Assembly: GCA_963815355.1 (NCBI GenBank)
Contig: CAWFGJ010000005.1
Span: forward strand, 1-64,000
Source: JAPUEK01 sp963815355
GTDB lineage: Bacteria > Pseudomonadota > Alphaproteobacteria > Rhodobacterales > Rhodobacteraceae
Length of the DNA: 64,000 nt
Direction of reading: 5' to 3'
Shown here: positions 8,781-17,508 of the stretch, piece after piece
Layout: every line of letters starts with the position of its first letter
Position numbering within the stretch: the first letter of the stretch is position 1
Notes under the pieces: generated by a model
What the model was told of the DNA's origin: nothing
Databases searched by the model: none
Seen by the model: the letters and a program-made list of their open reading frames with translations, nothing else
Position numbers and translations under genes: made by a program

Positions 8781-9251
8781 GCGGCACCCATATGCGCCAG
8801 ACGGTCCAGCGCACCTTGCAAGATATACCCTGCGGCGACGTGATCGATGACCTCTTTGCGACGTTTGCGCGACGTATCCGCCTCTAATAAGGCACGGGTG
8901 GCGGCGACGGTGGAGAGCCGTTCATCCCAATAGGCGATGGGAAGGTCGGTCAGGCGCAGCAGATTGCGGGCAAAAGCGCGGGTGGATTGCACGCGCGGGC
9001 CTTCTGATCCGTCCATGTTCAGCGGCAGCCCAAGGATGATCCCTGAGATGTCGCGCGCCTTGATCACGGCCAGCAGGCGGGCGGCGTCTTCGGTGAATTT
9101 CACGCGGCGGATCGTCTCTGACGGCGTGGCCACGGTGCGCGTCAGGTCAGAGATCGCGAGGCCGATGGTTTTCTCGCCCAGATCCAGCCCGATGATGGCG
9201 CGAAAGCGCGGCAGGGCGGCGGAGAAATCGGCGATGCTCTTCGTGGATCAT
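8777..9251 (-). CDS. ruvX: RuvX/YqgF Holliday-junction resolvase-like protein with apparent 5' frameshift
   Basis: RNase H-fold protein of the RuvX/YqgF family, involved in rRNA maturation or DNA repair. The main frame, read back from 8777, contains IIGLDLGEKTIGLAISD, with the essential Asp upstream of the GTG at 9133, then GIILGLPLNMDGSEGP and DERLSTVAA, so the protein must start above 9133. The natural ATG at 9249-9251, coupled as ATGA to the ccmI stop, opens MIHE and then falls out of frame; it needs one base removed within GAAGAGC (9236-9242) to join the conserved frame. In the conserved frame there is no ATG, GTG or TTG between the ccmI stop and 9133. Either a sequencing error, a real frameshift or a rare start codon is involved. 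Confidence 0.82.
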
Positions 9252-10456
9252 GGGGCCACCCCGGCGGCGGCGCGCAGGGCGTTGGTCTGGTCGGGCAGGG
9301 CGGCCTCGGCACGGGTCAGGGCGGCTTGCAGCCGGTCGGGCTGGTCCAGAACCTTGAGCGCGTTGAGCAGTTTCGTCCAGTCTTCCAGCCCGCCGCCTTG
9401 GTCGGTCAGGCGGGCTTCCAACTGGCCCACCATGCCTTCGATCATCGCCTGGCGGTCGGCGTCGGTCATCTCGCCCGCGGCTTGCATGTCGGCGGCGGTG
9501 GGGCCTTTGGCGTCGGGCAGGGCGTAGCGGATGCCCGCGAGTTCCGCCAGATCGGCAATGCCGGCGCGGATCGGCGCGATCCAGGGCGCATCGGGGGGGC
9601 CTTGTTCCAGCAGCGGCTGCCAAAGGGCAAAGCCGCGGTCGGGGCGGCCCACCTGTGCCCACATCAGCCCCGAGAAGTAGCGCGCCAGCGGGTGCTGCGG
9701 ATCAAGCGCCAGAGCGGCGATCAGCGCCGTCTCGGCCTCGGGCGAGACATAGCCCCCGGCGGCGGCGATCAGGTATTGCGCATGGACGGCCTGCTGGTCG
9801 GCCGTGGCCTTGGCGCCCAGCACCGCGACCAGATGGCCCTGGGCGGCGGCGGCGGCGGAAAAATTGGTCAGCGCGGCCTCATTGCGGGCCAGAAGTTCCA
9901 GCCCGGCGGTGTCATCGGGGCGCTCTTTGATGGCGGTGCGCAGCTTGTCCATCAGCGCCAGATAGGCGGCATCGGGTTGGGGGCGGGCCTCGGCGTCCGG
10001 CGCAGCGGCGGCGGCGGTTTCGGCCTCGGCCTGCGAGGGGCGGGTCTTGTAGGCCACGTCCGTCATCGCCAGACGGTCCGACAGGGCGAGATCATCATAG
10101 CCGGGCGCGCCAAGGCGGGCGTAGAGCCAGACCGAAGCGGTCAGCGTTGCCAGCACCAAAGTCAGCGCCACGATCGGCGGCATCTGCGCGTGCTGTGCCT
10201 TGGGCGCATGTGCGGCGCGGTCGGCATCCAGCAGGCGGCGCGACACCTCGGTCCGCAGGCGCGCGGCCTCGGGCGGGGTCAGCAGGCCGCGGGCGGCGTC
10301 GCGTTCAACCTCGGTCAACTGGTCGCGGTAGATTTGCAGATCGGGTTGCGCATCGGGGCCGTCGGCATCCAGCGGACGGCGCAGCGCTTGCACCAACACC
10401 GCAACCACGACCAGCGCAAGCGCGCCCGCCACTGCCCAAAAGCTCCAATATTCCAT
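9248..10456 (-). CDS. ccmI: Cytochrome c biogenesis protein CcmI (CycH)
   Basis: Membrane chaperone that holds apocytochrome c for heme ligation. The start at 10456 (MEYWSFW) gives 402 residues: a first helix at about 5-25, a cytoplasmic segment with a RDQLTEVERDAARGLL motif typical of CcmI, a second helix near residues 90-115, then a long TPR-containing periplasmic domain. An AAGGTG site precedes this start. Its stop overlaps the ruvX ATG. No other ccm genes are in the window. Confidence 0.88.
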   Translation of the reverse strand: MEYWSFWAVAGALALVVVAVLVQALRRPLDADGPDAQPDLQIYRDQLTEVERDAARGLLTPPEAARLRTEVSRRLLDADRAAHAPKAQHAQMPPIVALTLVLATLTASVWLYARLGAPGYDDLALSDRLAMTDVAYKTRPSQAEAETAAAAAPDAEARPQPDAAYLALMDKLRTAIKERPDDTAGLELLARNEAALTNFSAAAAAQGHLVAVLGAKATADQQAVHAQYLIAAAGGYVSPEAETALIAALALDPQHPLARYFSGLMWAQVGRPDRGFALWQPLLEQGPPDAPWIAPIRAGIADLAELAGIRYALPDAKGPTAADMQAAGEMTDADRQAMIEGMVGQLEARLTDQGGGLEDWTKLLNALKVLDQPDRLQAALTRAEAALPDQTNALRAAAGVAP

Positions 10457-10561
10457 GCGCGCACCTTGCCAATTCTGCCAATCATCTAGCGGCTTCGCGG
10501 CGATTGCAAAAGGGGGCTTGCCGTCGCAGGCCGCCACAACCGCCCGGCATTTTGCGCACAA

Positions 10562-10577
10562 ACGACAAAGGTGTCGT
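10562..10577. promoter_or_regulatory. Inverted repeat upstream of soxB
   Basis: ACGACA-AAGG-TGTCGT is a perfect 6-base inverted repeat in the divergent ccmI/soxB intergenic region, about 90 bases before the soxB start and followed by an AT-rich run. It could be an operator for sarcosine-responsive control, but no known regulator motif is matched. Confidence 0.35.
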
Positions 10578-10668
10578 AATTTTCCCGATTGTGCCGCTGG
10601 CGAGGGCGGCTCATTCTGCGGCGCGGACGACAAGTAACCCAGATTCCGCGACCCCGGAGGGACCCCCC

Positions 10669-11916
10669 GTGAAACGCTATTCGGCCTTTGCCATCGCGCG
10701 TGAAGCGCTGACCCATCACCTTGGCTGGGAAAAGGCCTGGGCCTCGCCCGCGCCGAAGAAATCCTATGATGTGGTGATTGTCGGGGCGGGGGGACATGGG
10801 CTGGCCACGGCCTATTACCTTGGCAAGAATTACGGCATCACCAATGTCGCCGTGATCGAAAAGGGCTGGCTGGGCGGCGGCAACACGGGCCGCAACACCA
10901 CGATCATCCGGTCAAACTATCTGCAAGATCCGTCGGCCGCGATCTATGAAAAGGCGCGGTCCTTGTATGAGACGATGAGCCAGGATCTGAACTATAACGT
11001 CATGTTCAGCCCGCGTGGCTTGCTGATGCTGGCCCAGACCCATCACGAGGTGCGCGGCTATCTGCGCACGGCGCATGCCAATGCCTTGCAAGGGGTGTCG
11101 ACCGAGTGGATCGAGCCTGCCAAGGTCAAGGAACTGGTGCCGATCATCAACATCGACGGGCCGCGCTATCCGGTTCTGGGGGCGCTGTATCAGGCGCGCG
11201 GCGGCACCGCGCGGCATGATGCGGTGGCCTGGGGCTATGCGCGGGCGTGCTCGGCGATGGGCATGGACATCATCCAGCAATGCGAAGTGACCGGTGTGCG
11301 GTCTGAGGGTGGCACGGTCACCGGAGTGGACACGACCAAGGGTCTGATCGGCTGCAAGAAGCTGGGGATCGTGGTGGCGGGTCATTCGGGGCAGGTCGCC
11401 GATATGGCAGGCTTCCGTCTGCCGATTGAGGCGGTGGCGTTGCAGGCGCTGGTGTCGGAGCCGATCAAGCCGTGCATGGATGTGGTCGTGATGGCCAACA
11501 CGGTGCATGGCTATATGAGCCAGTCCGACAAGGGCGAGATGGTGATTGGCGGCGGCACCGACGGGTTCAACAATTTTACCCAGCGCGGCAGTTTCCACCA
11601 TATCGAGGAAACCCTGCGCGCGTTGATCGAAACCTTTCCGATGATCAGCCGGTTGAAGATGCTGCGCCAGTGGGGCGGGATCGTGGACATGACGGGCGAC
11701 CGCTCGCCGCTCATTTCCAAGACGCCGCTGGGCAACTGCTTTATCAACTGTGGCTGGGGCACGGGCGGGTTCAAGGCGATCCCCGGCTCTGGCTGGGCGA
11801 TGGCCGAGCTGGTCGCCAAGGGCGAGCCCGGACCGCTGGCCGAGGCGTTCAACATGTGGCGCTTCAAGGAAGGCCAGTTCATCGACGAGTCGGTCGCGGC
11901 AGGGGTGGCGCATTGA
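10669..11916 (+). CDS. soxB: Sarcosine oxidase subunit beta
   Basis: FAD-containing subunit of heterotetrameric sarcosine oxidase, which demethylates N-methylglycine to glycine and passes the one-carbon unit to tetrahydrofolate. The 415-residue product has the FAD-binding motif VVIVGAGGHGLATAYYLG at about residues 36-53 and the SoxB stretch GGGNTGRNTTIIRSNY. The GTG at 10669 is preceded by GGAGGG and matches the family start MKRYSAFAIAREA. It is the first gene of the sox operon. Confidence 0.95.
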   Translation: MKRYSAFAIAREALTHHLGWEKAWASPAPKKSYDVVIVGAGGHGLATAYYLGKNYGITNVAVIEKGWLGGGNTGRNTTIIRSNYLQDPSAAIYEKARSLYETMSQDLNYNVMFSPRGLLMLAQTHHEVRGYLRTAHANALQGVSTEWIEPAKVKELVPIINIDGPRYPVLGALYQARGGTARHDAVAWGYARACSAMGMDIIQQCEVTGVRSEGGTVTGVDTTKGLIGCKKLGIVVAGHSGQVADMAGFRLPIEAVALQALVSEPIKPCMDVVVMANTVHGYMSQSDKGEMVIGGGTDGFNNFTQRGSFHHIEETLRALIETFPMISRLKMLRQWGGIVDMTGDRSPLISKTPLGNCFINCGWGTGGFKAIPGSGWAMAELVAKGEPGPLAEAFNMWRFKEGQFIDESVAAGVAH

Positions 11917-11980
11917 TGCGGAACCAATTCCAGCCCGTGGGTGTTTCCCTTCAGTTGAACAAAAGACTGGAGACCAACCC

Positions 11981-12157
11981 ATGGCCGAAAACAACAACGG
12001 CACAAATTCTTCACTCGCCTTCATCGTCGGCGGTCTTGTCGTCGCGGTTGGGGTGCTTGTCTACTTCCTCTATGGCCAAGGCCCGGACGACAACGACATC
12101 AACATCAAGATCGACGTCCCCAAGATTCTTGAGCCTGCGCCCAAATCTGGCGGCTAA
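11981..12157 (+). CDS. Single-helix membrane microprotein between soxB and soxD
   Basis: Fifty-eight-residue protein with a polar Asn-rich start (MAENNNGTNSS), one transmembrane helix at about 12-31 (LAFIVGGLVVAVGVLVYFLY) and a short acidic tail. A GGAG site at 11969 supports the start. I do not recognise a function; its fixed position inside the sarcosine oxidase operon suggests a membrane anchor or an independent small membrane protein. Confidence 0.72.
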   Translation: MAENNNGTNSSLAFIVGGLVVAVGVLVYFLYGQGPDDNDINIKIDVPKILEPAPKSGG

Positions 12158-12180
12158 GCCTGTTTCCATTGAGTCTATCC

Positions 12181-12210
12181 AATGCGGGTGCCTCGCGGTG
12201 CCCGCATTTT
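12181..12210 (+). terminator. Attenuator-like hairpin before soxD
   Basis: An 11-12-pair stem (arms 12181-12192 and 12197-12208, two GU pairs) closes a TCGC tetraloop and is followed by T residues. It lies inside the operon between the microprotein and soxD, so it probably reduces read-through rather than ending the operon. Confidence 0.65.
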
Positions 12211-12229
12211 CGCATGCCGGAGGTGAACC

Positions 12230-12553
12230 ATGCTGATCCTTGAATGCCCCTATTGCGGTGTGAAGGCGGAGGAGACCGAGCTTTCCCCCGGATATGAGGC
12301 GCATCTGAAGCGCTTCGGGCCGGGGGCTTCGGATCAGGAATTCGAAGCCTATATGTTCGCGCGGAAAAACCCCAAGGGCGTGCATTTCGAACGCTGGCGT
12401 CATGTCTATGGCTGCGGCAAGTGGTTCCTTGCTGCCCGCGACACCGCCACGCTGGAGGTGTTCGGCACCTATCCTGCACAATCCAAAGAACCGCCCGCCG
12501 ATCTGGTGGCAAAAATCAAGGCCAAGCGCCCGGCTTGGGAGGGATACAAATGA
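12230..12553 (+). CDS. soxD: Sarcosine oxidase subunit delta
   Basis: Zinc-binding small subunit of tetrameric sarcosine oxidase, 107 residues. It shows CPYCG at residues 6-10 and the second part of the site in HVYGCGKWF, the usual SoxD pattern, and a normal length. Its stop overlaps the soxA start as ATGA, which couples translation of the two subunits. Confidence 0.95.
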   Translation: MLILECPYCGVKAEETELSPGYEAHLKRFGPGASDQEFEAYMFARKNPKGVHFERWRHVYGCGKWFLAARDTATLEVFGTYPAQSKEPPADLVAKIKAKRPAWEGYK

Positions 12554-15500
12554 GCACCCGTCTGTCCAAAGGCGGCCGGTTGATCGACCGGGCCACCGCG
12601 TACCGCTTTGCCTTCAACGGCAAGCAGATGATCGGCTATCAGGGGGACACGCTGGCCTCGGCTTTGCTCGGCAATGATCAGATGCTGGTCGGGCGCAGCT
12701 TTAAGTATCACCGTGCGCGGGGGCTTGTTGCCTCCGGCGCGGAAGAGCCGAACGGTCTGGTCAATATGGGGGCGGGGGCGCGGCTGGAGCCGAACCAGCG
12801 CGTCACGACGACTGAATTGTTTGAGGGGCTGGAGGCGGCGAGCCAGAACCACTGGCCCAGCCTTGAGTTCGATGTGGGTGTGATCAACAACGCGGTCGCG
12901 CGTTTCTTGCCCGCCGGGTTCTATTACAAGACCTTCATGTTCCCGCGCGCCTTTTGGAAGCATGTGTTTGAGCCGATCATCCGCCACTCGGCCGGGCTTG
13001 GCAAAGCGCCCAAAGAGCGCGATGCGGATCGCTATGAGCATGCCTATGCCTTTTGCGACCTGCTGGTTGCGGGCGGCGGCATTGCCGGTTTGCAGGCGGC
13101 TTTGGTCGCGGCAAAGGCCGGGGCGCGGGTGATCGTGATGGAGCAGGCCGCCCATTGGGGGGGGCGTGCGCCTGTCGACGGCGATGTGATCGACGGCAAA
13201 CCTGCCGCCGACTGGATCGAGGCCACGCTGAAGACCTTGGGCGCGATGGAGAATGTGACGCTGAAGCTGCGCACGATGGCCGCAGGGGTCTATGACCACG
13301 GCTACGTGCTGGCCGAGGAAAAGGTGGCCGATCACACGCCGGGCGACGGGCGGCCGAAAAAGCGGCTGTGGCGCATCCGGGCGGGGCGCATTCTGGCGGC
13401 GACGGGCGCGTTGGAGCGGCCGTTGTCCTTTGCCGGAAACGATATTCCGGGGGTGATGCTGGCGGGGGCGGTGCGCGATTATGTCGTGAACTTTGCCGTC
13501 TCGCCGGGGGATCGCACGGTGGTGGTCACCAACAACGACGACGCCTACCGCACGGCCATCGCGCTGAAGGCTGCCGGGTTGGAAGTGCCCTGCATCGTCG
13601 ATGCGCGCAGCCATTCTGCGGGGCCTCTGCAGGACAAGGCCCGCGCTTTGGGCATCCGGATTGAGCAGGGCCGGGCCATCGTCAAGGTCAAGGGGGGCAA
13701 GCGGGTGACCGGTGTGTCCATCGGCTTGCAGGCGGGCGAAGGGGCCGTGCTGGAAGAGATCGCCTGCGACGCGGTCGCGATGTCGGGCGGCTGGTCGCCG
13801 GTGGTCCACCTGTGGAGCCATTGCGGTGGCAAGCTGATCTGGGACACCGACAAGGCGCATTTCCGCCCCGATGCCACCCGCCCGCCGACCAATCAGGATG
13901 GTGCTGCGATGGTGTTTGTGGCGGGGGCTGCCAACGGCGCGTTGCGCGGGGCCGAGGCGATGGCCGACGCGGCGCGCGCGGGGGCCGAGGCCGCCAAGGC
14001 GCTGGGGCTAAAGCCCAAGGCGGCCTCTGTGGCCGTGGACGATGTGGCCGAGGCGGCGATGGAAGCCGTCTGGATCATGCCGCAGGGGGCGGGTGCCAAG
14101 CTGCGGATGAAGATGTGGCTGGACTATCAGAACGACGTCAAGGTGTCGGACGTGCAGCTTGCCGCGCGTGAGGGCTACGAGTCGGTCGAACACACCAAGC
14201 GCTACACGACGCTTGGCATGGCGACGGATCAAGGGAAACTAAGCAACATCAACGGTTTGGCTGTGCTTGCTAAGTCGTTGAATGAAGATATTCCGCTGGT
14301 CGGCACCACCACCTTCCGCCCGCCCTATACGCCGGTGACCTTTGGCGCGCTGGCGGGCGAAAGCCGGGGCGAGATTTTCCAGCCGCTGCGGCGCACGCCG
14401 ATGCACGGCTGGCATGAGGCGCAGAACGCCTATATGGAGCCGGTCGGTCTGTGGCGGCGCCCCTACTGCTATCCGCGCGGGGGCGAAAACTACGCGGCAG
14501 CGGTCAAGCGCGAGGTGCTGAACACCCGCAACGGCGTGGGGCTGCTGGATGCATCAACCCTTGGCAAGATCATCGTCAAGGGGCCGGATGCCGGGCGCTT
14601 TCTGGACATGCTCTATACCAACGTCATGTCCAACCTGCCCGTGGGCAAGTGCCGCTATGGCCTGATGTGCAGCGAGCAGGGCTTTTTGTCGGATGACGGC
14701 GTGGTCGCGCGGATCGACGAGGAGACGTGGCTGTGCCACACCACCTCGGGCGGGGCGGACCGTATCCATGCGTGGATGGAAGACTGGCTGCAATGCGAAT
14801 GGTGGGATTGGCAGGTCTATACCGCCAATGTGACCGAGCAATATGCCCAAGTGGCGGTGGTCGGTCCCAAGGCGCGGATGGTGCTGGAAAAGCTGGGCGG
14901 GATGGATGTGTCCAAAGAGGCGCTGCCGTTCATGCAATGGGCCGATGGCACGTTGGGTGGGTTCCCGGTGCGGATCTACCGGATCAGTTTCTCGGGCGAG
15001 TTGAGCTATGAGATCGCGGTTCCGGCAAGCCATGGCGCGGCCTTCTGGGAGGCTTGCGTCGCCGCGGGGTCGGGCTTTGGCATGATGCCTTACGGCACCG
15101 AGGCGCTGCACGTCTTGCGCGCCGAAAAGGGGTTCATCATGATCGGCGACGAAACCGATGGCACGGTGATCCCGCAGGACCTGAACCTTGGCTGGGCGAT
15201 TTCCAAGAAGAAAGCCGACTACCTTGGCAAGCGCGGGCAGGAGCGGACCTATCTGGCCAGCCCCGACCGCTGGAAACTGGCCGGGTTTGAGGCGCTGGAC
15301 GGATCGGTGATCCCCGACGGGGCCTATATTCTGGCCGAGGGTTTCAACCGCAACGCGCAACGCAACACCCAAGGGCGGGTGACCTCAACCTACTACAGCC
15401 CGACGTTGGACCGGGGCATCTGCATGGGTCTGATCAAGGGCGGACTGGACCGGATCGGCGAGGAGGTGGCGTTCAACACCACCTCGGGCGGCACGGTGCT

Positions 15501-15558
15501 GGCGCGGGTCGTGGACCCGGTGTTCTATGACAAAGAGGGGGCAAAGCAGAATGTCTGA
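12550..15558 (+). CDS. soxA: Sarcosine oxidase subunit alpha
   Basis: Largest subunit, 1002 residues, of heterotetrameric sarcosine oxidase. The N-terminal part (about 1-120) is the SoxA 2Fe-2S-like ubiquitin-fold region with GYQGDTLASALL. A Rossmann dinucleotide site LLVAGGGIAGLQAAL starts near residue 168 and binds NAD. The C-terminal 400 residues form a glycine-cleavage T-type aminomethyltransferase domain (SFSGELSYEIAVPASH) that transfers the methylene group to folate. Start 12550 is fixed by the overlap with soxD. Confidence 0.95.
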   Translation: MSTRLSKGGRLIDRATAYRFAFNGKQMIGYQGDTLASALLGNDQMLVGRSFKYHRARGLVASGAEEPNGLVNMGAGARLEPNQRVTTTELFEGLEAASQNHWPSLEFDVGVINNAVARFLPAGFYYKTFMFPRAFWKHVFEPIIRHSAGLGKAPKERDADRYEHAYAFCDLLVAGGGIAGLQAALVAAKAGARVIVMEQAAHWGGRAPVDGDVIDGKPAADWIEATLKTLGAMENVTLKLRTMAAGVYDHGYVLAEEKVADHTPGDGRPKKRLWRIRAGRILAATGALERPLSFAGNDIPGVMLAGAVRDYVVNFAVSPGDRTVVVTNNDDAYRTAIALKAAGLEVPCIVDARSHSAGPLQDKARALGIRIEQGRAIVKVKGGKRVTGVSIGLQAGEGAVLEEIACDAVAMSGGWSPVVHLWSHCGGKLIWDTDKAHFRPDATRPPTNQDGAAMVFVAGAANGALRGAEAMADAARAGAEAAKALGLKPKAASVAVDDVAEAAMEAVWIMPQGAGAKLRMKMWLDYQNDVKVSDVQLAAREGYESVEHTKRYTTLGMATDQGKLSNINGLAVLAKSLNEDIPLVGTTTFRPPYTPVTFGALAGESRGEIFQPLRRTPMHGWHEAQNAYMEPVGLWRRPYCYPRGGENYAAAVKREVLNTRNGVGLLDASTLGKIIVKGPDAGRFLDMLYTNVMSNLPVGKCRYGLMCSEQGFLSDDGVVARIDEETWLCHTTSGGADRIHAWMEDWLQCEWWDWQVYTANVTEQYAQVAVVGPKARMVLEKLGGMDVSKEALPFMQWADGTLGGFPVRIYRISFSGELSYEIAVPASHGAAFWEACVAAGSGFGMMPYGTEALHVLRAEKGFIMIGDETDGTVIPQDLNLGWAISKKKADYLGKRGQERTYLASPDRWKLAGFEALDGSVIPDGAYILAEGFNRNAQRNTQGRVTSTYYSPTLDRGICMGLIKGGLDRIGEEVAFNTTSGGTVLARVVDPVFYDKEGAKQNV

Positions 15559-16102
15559 ACCACGCAAGGCCCTAGGGCTTCCCCGCTTTGACGGGTTCGC
15601 ATCGGTGGAGGAAATCGGCCCCTTGGGCATGATTTCCTTGCGCGCCAAGGCCGATCTGCCGGGACTGGCAGCGGCGATCAAGTCGGCGACGGGCTGTGCG
15701 GTGCCGGGCCAGCGCAAGATCGTGGTCAAGGACGACCGCGCGGCGGGCTGGATGAGCCCGGACGAATATCTGCTGGTGCTGCCCTACGGCGAGACCGAGG
15801 CGGCCTTGGCCGCAATCGCCAAGGCGTTGAAGGGCGGGCATTATCTGGCCGTCACAGTGTCAGACGCGCGGGCGGTGTTCCGGGTGGAGGGGGCAAAGGC
15901 CGATCAGGTTCTGGCCAAGCTGTGCCCCGTCGATATCGCGAAGATGGAGCCGGGAGAGTTGCGCCGCACGCGCGCAGCACAGGTCGCGGCGGCGTTCTGG
16001 AAAGACGGCGACGGCTATACGCTGGTCTGTTTCCGGTCGGTGGCGGGCTATGTGATGGGGCTGTTGACCCATTCTGCCGAGCCGGGCAGCGCGCTGTCCT
16101 GA
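15551..16102 (+). CDS. soxG: Sarcosine oxidase subunit gamma
   Basis: Folate-binding partner subunit, 183 residues, overlapping the soxA end by 8 bases. It has the family features GCAVPGQRKI and SPDEYLLVLPYGE, and the C-terminal FRSVAGYVMGLLTHSAEPG. It completes the soxBDAG set. No folate-recycling genes (glyA, folD, purU) follow; instead a convergent TetR gene ends just beyond. Confidence 0.92.
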   Translation: MSEPRKALGLPRFDGFASVEEIGPLGMISLRAKADLPGLAAAIKSATGCAVPGQRKIVVKDDRAAGWMSPDEYLLVLPYGETEAALAAIAKALKGGHYLAVTVSDARAVFRVEGAKADQVLAKLCPVDIAKMEPGELRRTRAAQVAAAFWKDGDGYTLVCFRSVAGYVMGLLTHSAEPGSALS

Positions 16103-16116
16103 GCGGTGTCCTGTCG

Positions 16117-16134
16117 GGGCCCTAAACGGGGCCC
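16117..16134. terminator. Bidirectional hairpin between soxG and TetR gene
   Basis: GGGCCC-TAAACG-GGGCCC forms a 6-pair GC stem. It lies just after soxG and overlaps the stop codon of the convergent TetR gene, so it could end transcripts from both sides. There is no long T run, so efficiency is uncertain. Confidence 0.45.
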
Positions 16135-16754
16135 AGATCGGAACCCTGATCGGGGCGCAACAGCCGCGTGAACAGCAGTGTCAGGAACGCGTCGGCTTCG
16201 GCAAAGGGATCATGCCCCGGACCAAGCACGGCGCGGACCTGCACGTCAAAATCGGCGTAGTGCTGGGTCAGCGCCCAGATGGAAAAGATCAGGTGGACAG
16301 GTGGCATCTTGGCGATGCGCCCGTCGTCCATCCAGCGCGACAGGGTGGCGGATTTTTCCTCCACCAACTGGCGCAGATCGTTTTCGATGGTTTCACGCAT
16401 GCGCGGCGCGCCTTGCAGCATTTCATTGGCAAAGAGCCGGCTTTCGCGCGGGTAGTCGCGCGACAGTTCCAGTTTGCGGTGCACATAGGCCATGATCTCG
16501 GCCAAAGGATCGCCCTGCGGATTCATCGCCTTTAGCGGATCAAGCCAGGTGTCGAGCAATTCGCGCAAGAGTGCGGTGTGCACCGCCTCTTTGGACGGGA
16601 AGTAGTAAAGCAGGTTGGGTTTGGACAGGCCCGCCCCTTCGGCAATCTGATCCAGCGTTGCCCCGCGGAACCCGTGTTGCGAGAACACGTCCAGCGCGGC
16701 ATCCAGAATGCTGCGCGAGTTCTTTTCCTGAATGCGGGTGCGGGGTTTGGACAT
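16122..16754 (-). CDS. TetR/AcrR family regulator, RutR-like
   Basis: Transcription regulator of 210 residues. The N-terminal TetR helix-turn-helix is clear (ILDAALDVFSQHGFRGATLD then GLSKPNLLYYFPSKE). The C-terminal part, with RLFANEMLQGAP and IWALTQHYADF, is the RutR/YcdC-type ligand domain. A second regulator of the same type is encoded at 17509-18141. It converges on the sox operon and starts about 100 bases from the UPF0303 gene. Its targets are unknown. Confidence 0.88.
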   Translation of the reverse strand: MSKPRTRIQEKNSRSILDAALDVFSQHGFRGATLDQIAEGAGLSKPNLLYYFPSKEAVHTALLRELLDTWLDPLKAMNPQGDPLAEIMAYVHRKLELSRDYPRESRLFANEMLQGAPRMRETIENDLRQLVEEKSATLSRWMDDGRIAKMPPVHLIFSIWALTQHYADFDVQVRAVLGPGHDPFAEADAFLTLLFTRLLRPDQGSDLGPV

Positions 16755-16859
16755 GGGTCTTGGAGGCTCCGTCAGGGGAGAGGCGGCGCGGGAGGTTCAA
16801 TCTGGCCCAAAGCGCTGCGCGATGCAAACCCCTAAAGGGTGCGGTATCTGCGGTCGGGC

Positions 16860-17315
16860 TTAGCCGAGGGCCAGCAGCGCCTCTAGCCCGCGCACCACCA
16901 GCGCGTGATCCTCAACCTCCGGCAAGCCCGAGACGGTGACCACCGCGACCACACCCACCCCCCGGACCCGGATCGGAACGGCGCCGCCGTGGTCGGCAAA
17001 TTCGGTTTCCGACAGGCCGTGATGGGCGAGGCTTTCGCCCTTGGCCCGGTGCTGAAGGCCCACGCGCAACGACGCATCGTGAAAGAGCAGGGCGGTGGCG
17101 CTTTTGCGCTGCGCCCAGCGGTCGTTCAGCCCGGTGGAGCCGGGCATCGCGGCGTGAAAGAGGCAGCGGTCCGGGGTGCGGATGTTGATGACCACGGGCA
17201 GGTTTTCGCCCCGCGCCATCTCAACAATCAAAAGCCCCAGTTTCAGGGCGGTGTCTTCGGTAAAGCGCGGCAAGGTCAGCCGGGCGGCCTGATCCTGAAG
17301 GGTTGCAAGGTCCAT
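16860..17315 (-). CDS. UPF0303 / heme-degrading (GlcG/HbpS-like) domain protein
   Basis: Protein of 151 residues resembling the UPF0303 (YBR137W-like, DUF336) family: alpha/beta fold with FTEDTALKLGLLIVEMA, NDRWAQRKSATALLF and a Gly-rich GGAVPIRVRGVGVVAVVTVSGL. Some relatives bind heme or cobalamin; no catalytic residues can be named. It lies between two RutR-like TetR genes and is transcribed leftward. Confidence 0.8.
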   Translation of the reverse strand: MDLATLQDQAARLTLPRFTEDTALKLGLLIVEMARGENLPVVINIRTPDRCLFHAAMPGSTGLNDRWAQRKSATALLFHDASLRVGLQHRAKGESLAHHGLSETEFADHGGAVPIRVRGVGVVAVVTVSGLPEVEDHALVVRGLEALLALG

Positions 17316-17460
17316 GACCGACTCCGCTAGGGTGAGCCTTTGCTTAGCCGATCGGGGGGCGGTTTGTCAGGGGGGTCGTTTGGGGGGGGGCGTTTGCTGG
17401 CGCATGTCTGGCCCCTGATTTCGCGCGTTTTGTTTGGGGACGGCGCTTGGCAGCAGCGGG

Positions 17461-17496
17461 GGAGCCTCCGGCGGGGATATTTAAGGACAGAAAATG
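17461..17496 (+). repeat. Dispersed intergenic repeat, copy A
   Basis: GCCTCCGGCGGGGATATTT followed by AAGGACAGAAAATG. The core GGGGATATTTAAGGACAG plus AAAATG spans 17473-17496. The same core occurs at 19578-19599 and twice, inverted, at 37869-37934. Confidence 0.7.
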
Positions 17497-17508
17497 GGAG
17501 GCGGGGTG

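Noticed and set aside
9148..9251. Short protein starting MIHEEHRRFL as a separate gene
   Set aside because: It is the out-of-frame continuation of the ruvX start and ends quickly; the conserved coding sequence is in the neighbouring frame.
9326..10489. Long open frame on the + strand opposite ccmI
   Set aside because: It is an antisense shadow in high-GC DNA; the - strand encodes a clear CcmI with membrane helices and TPR region.
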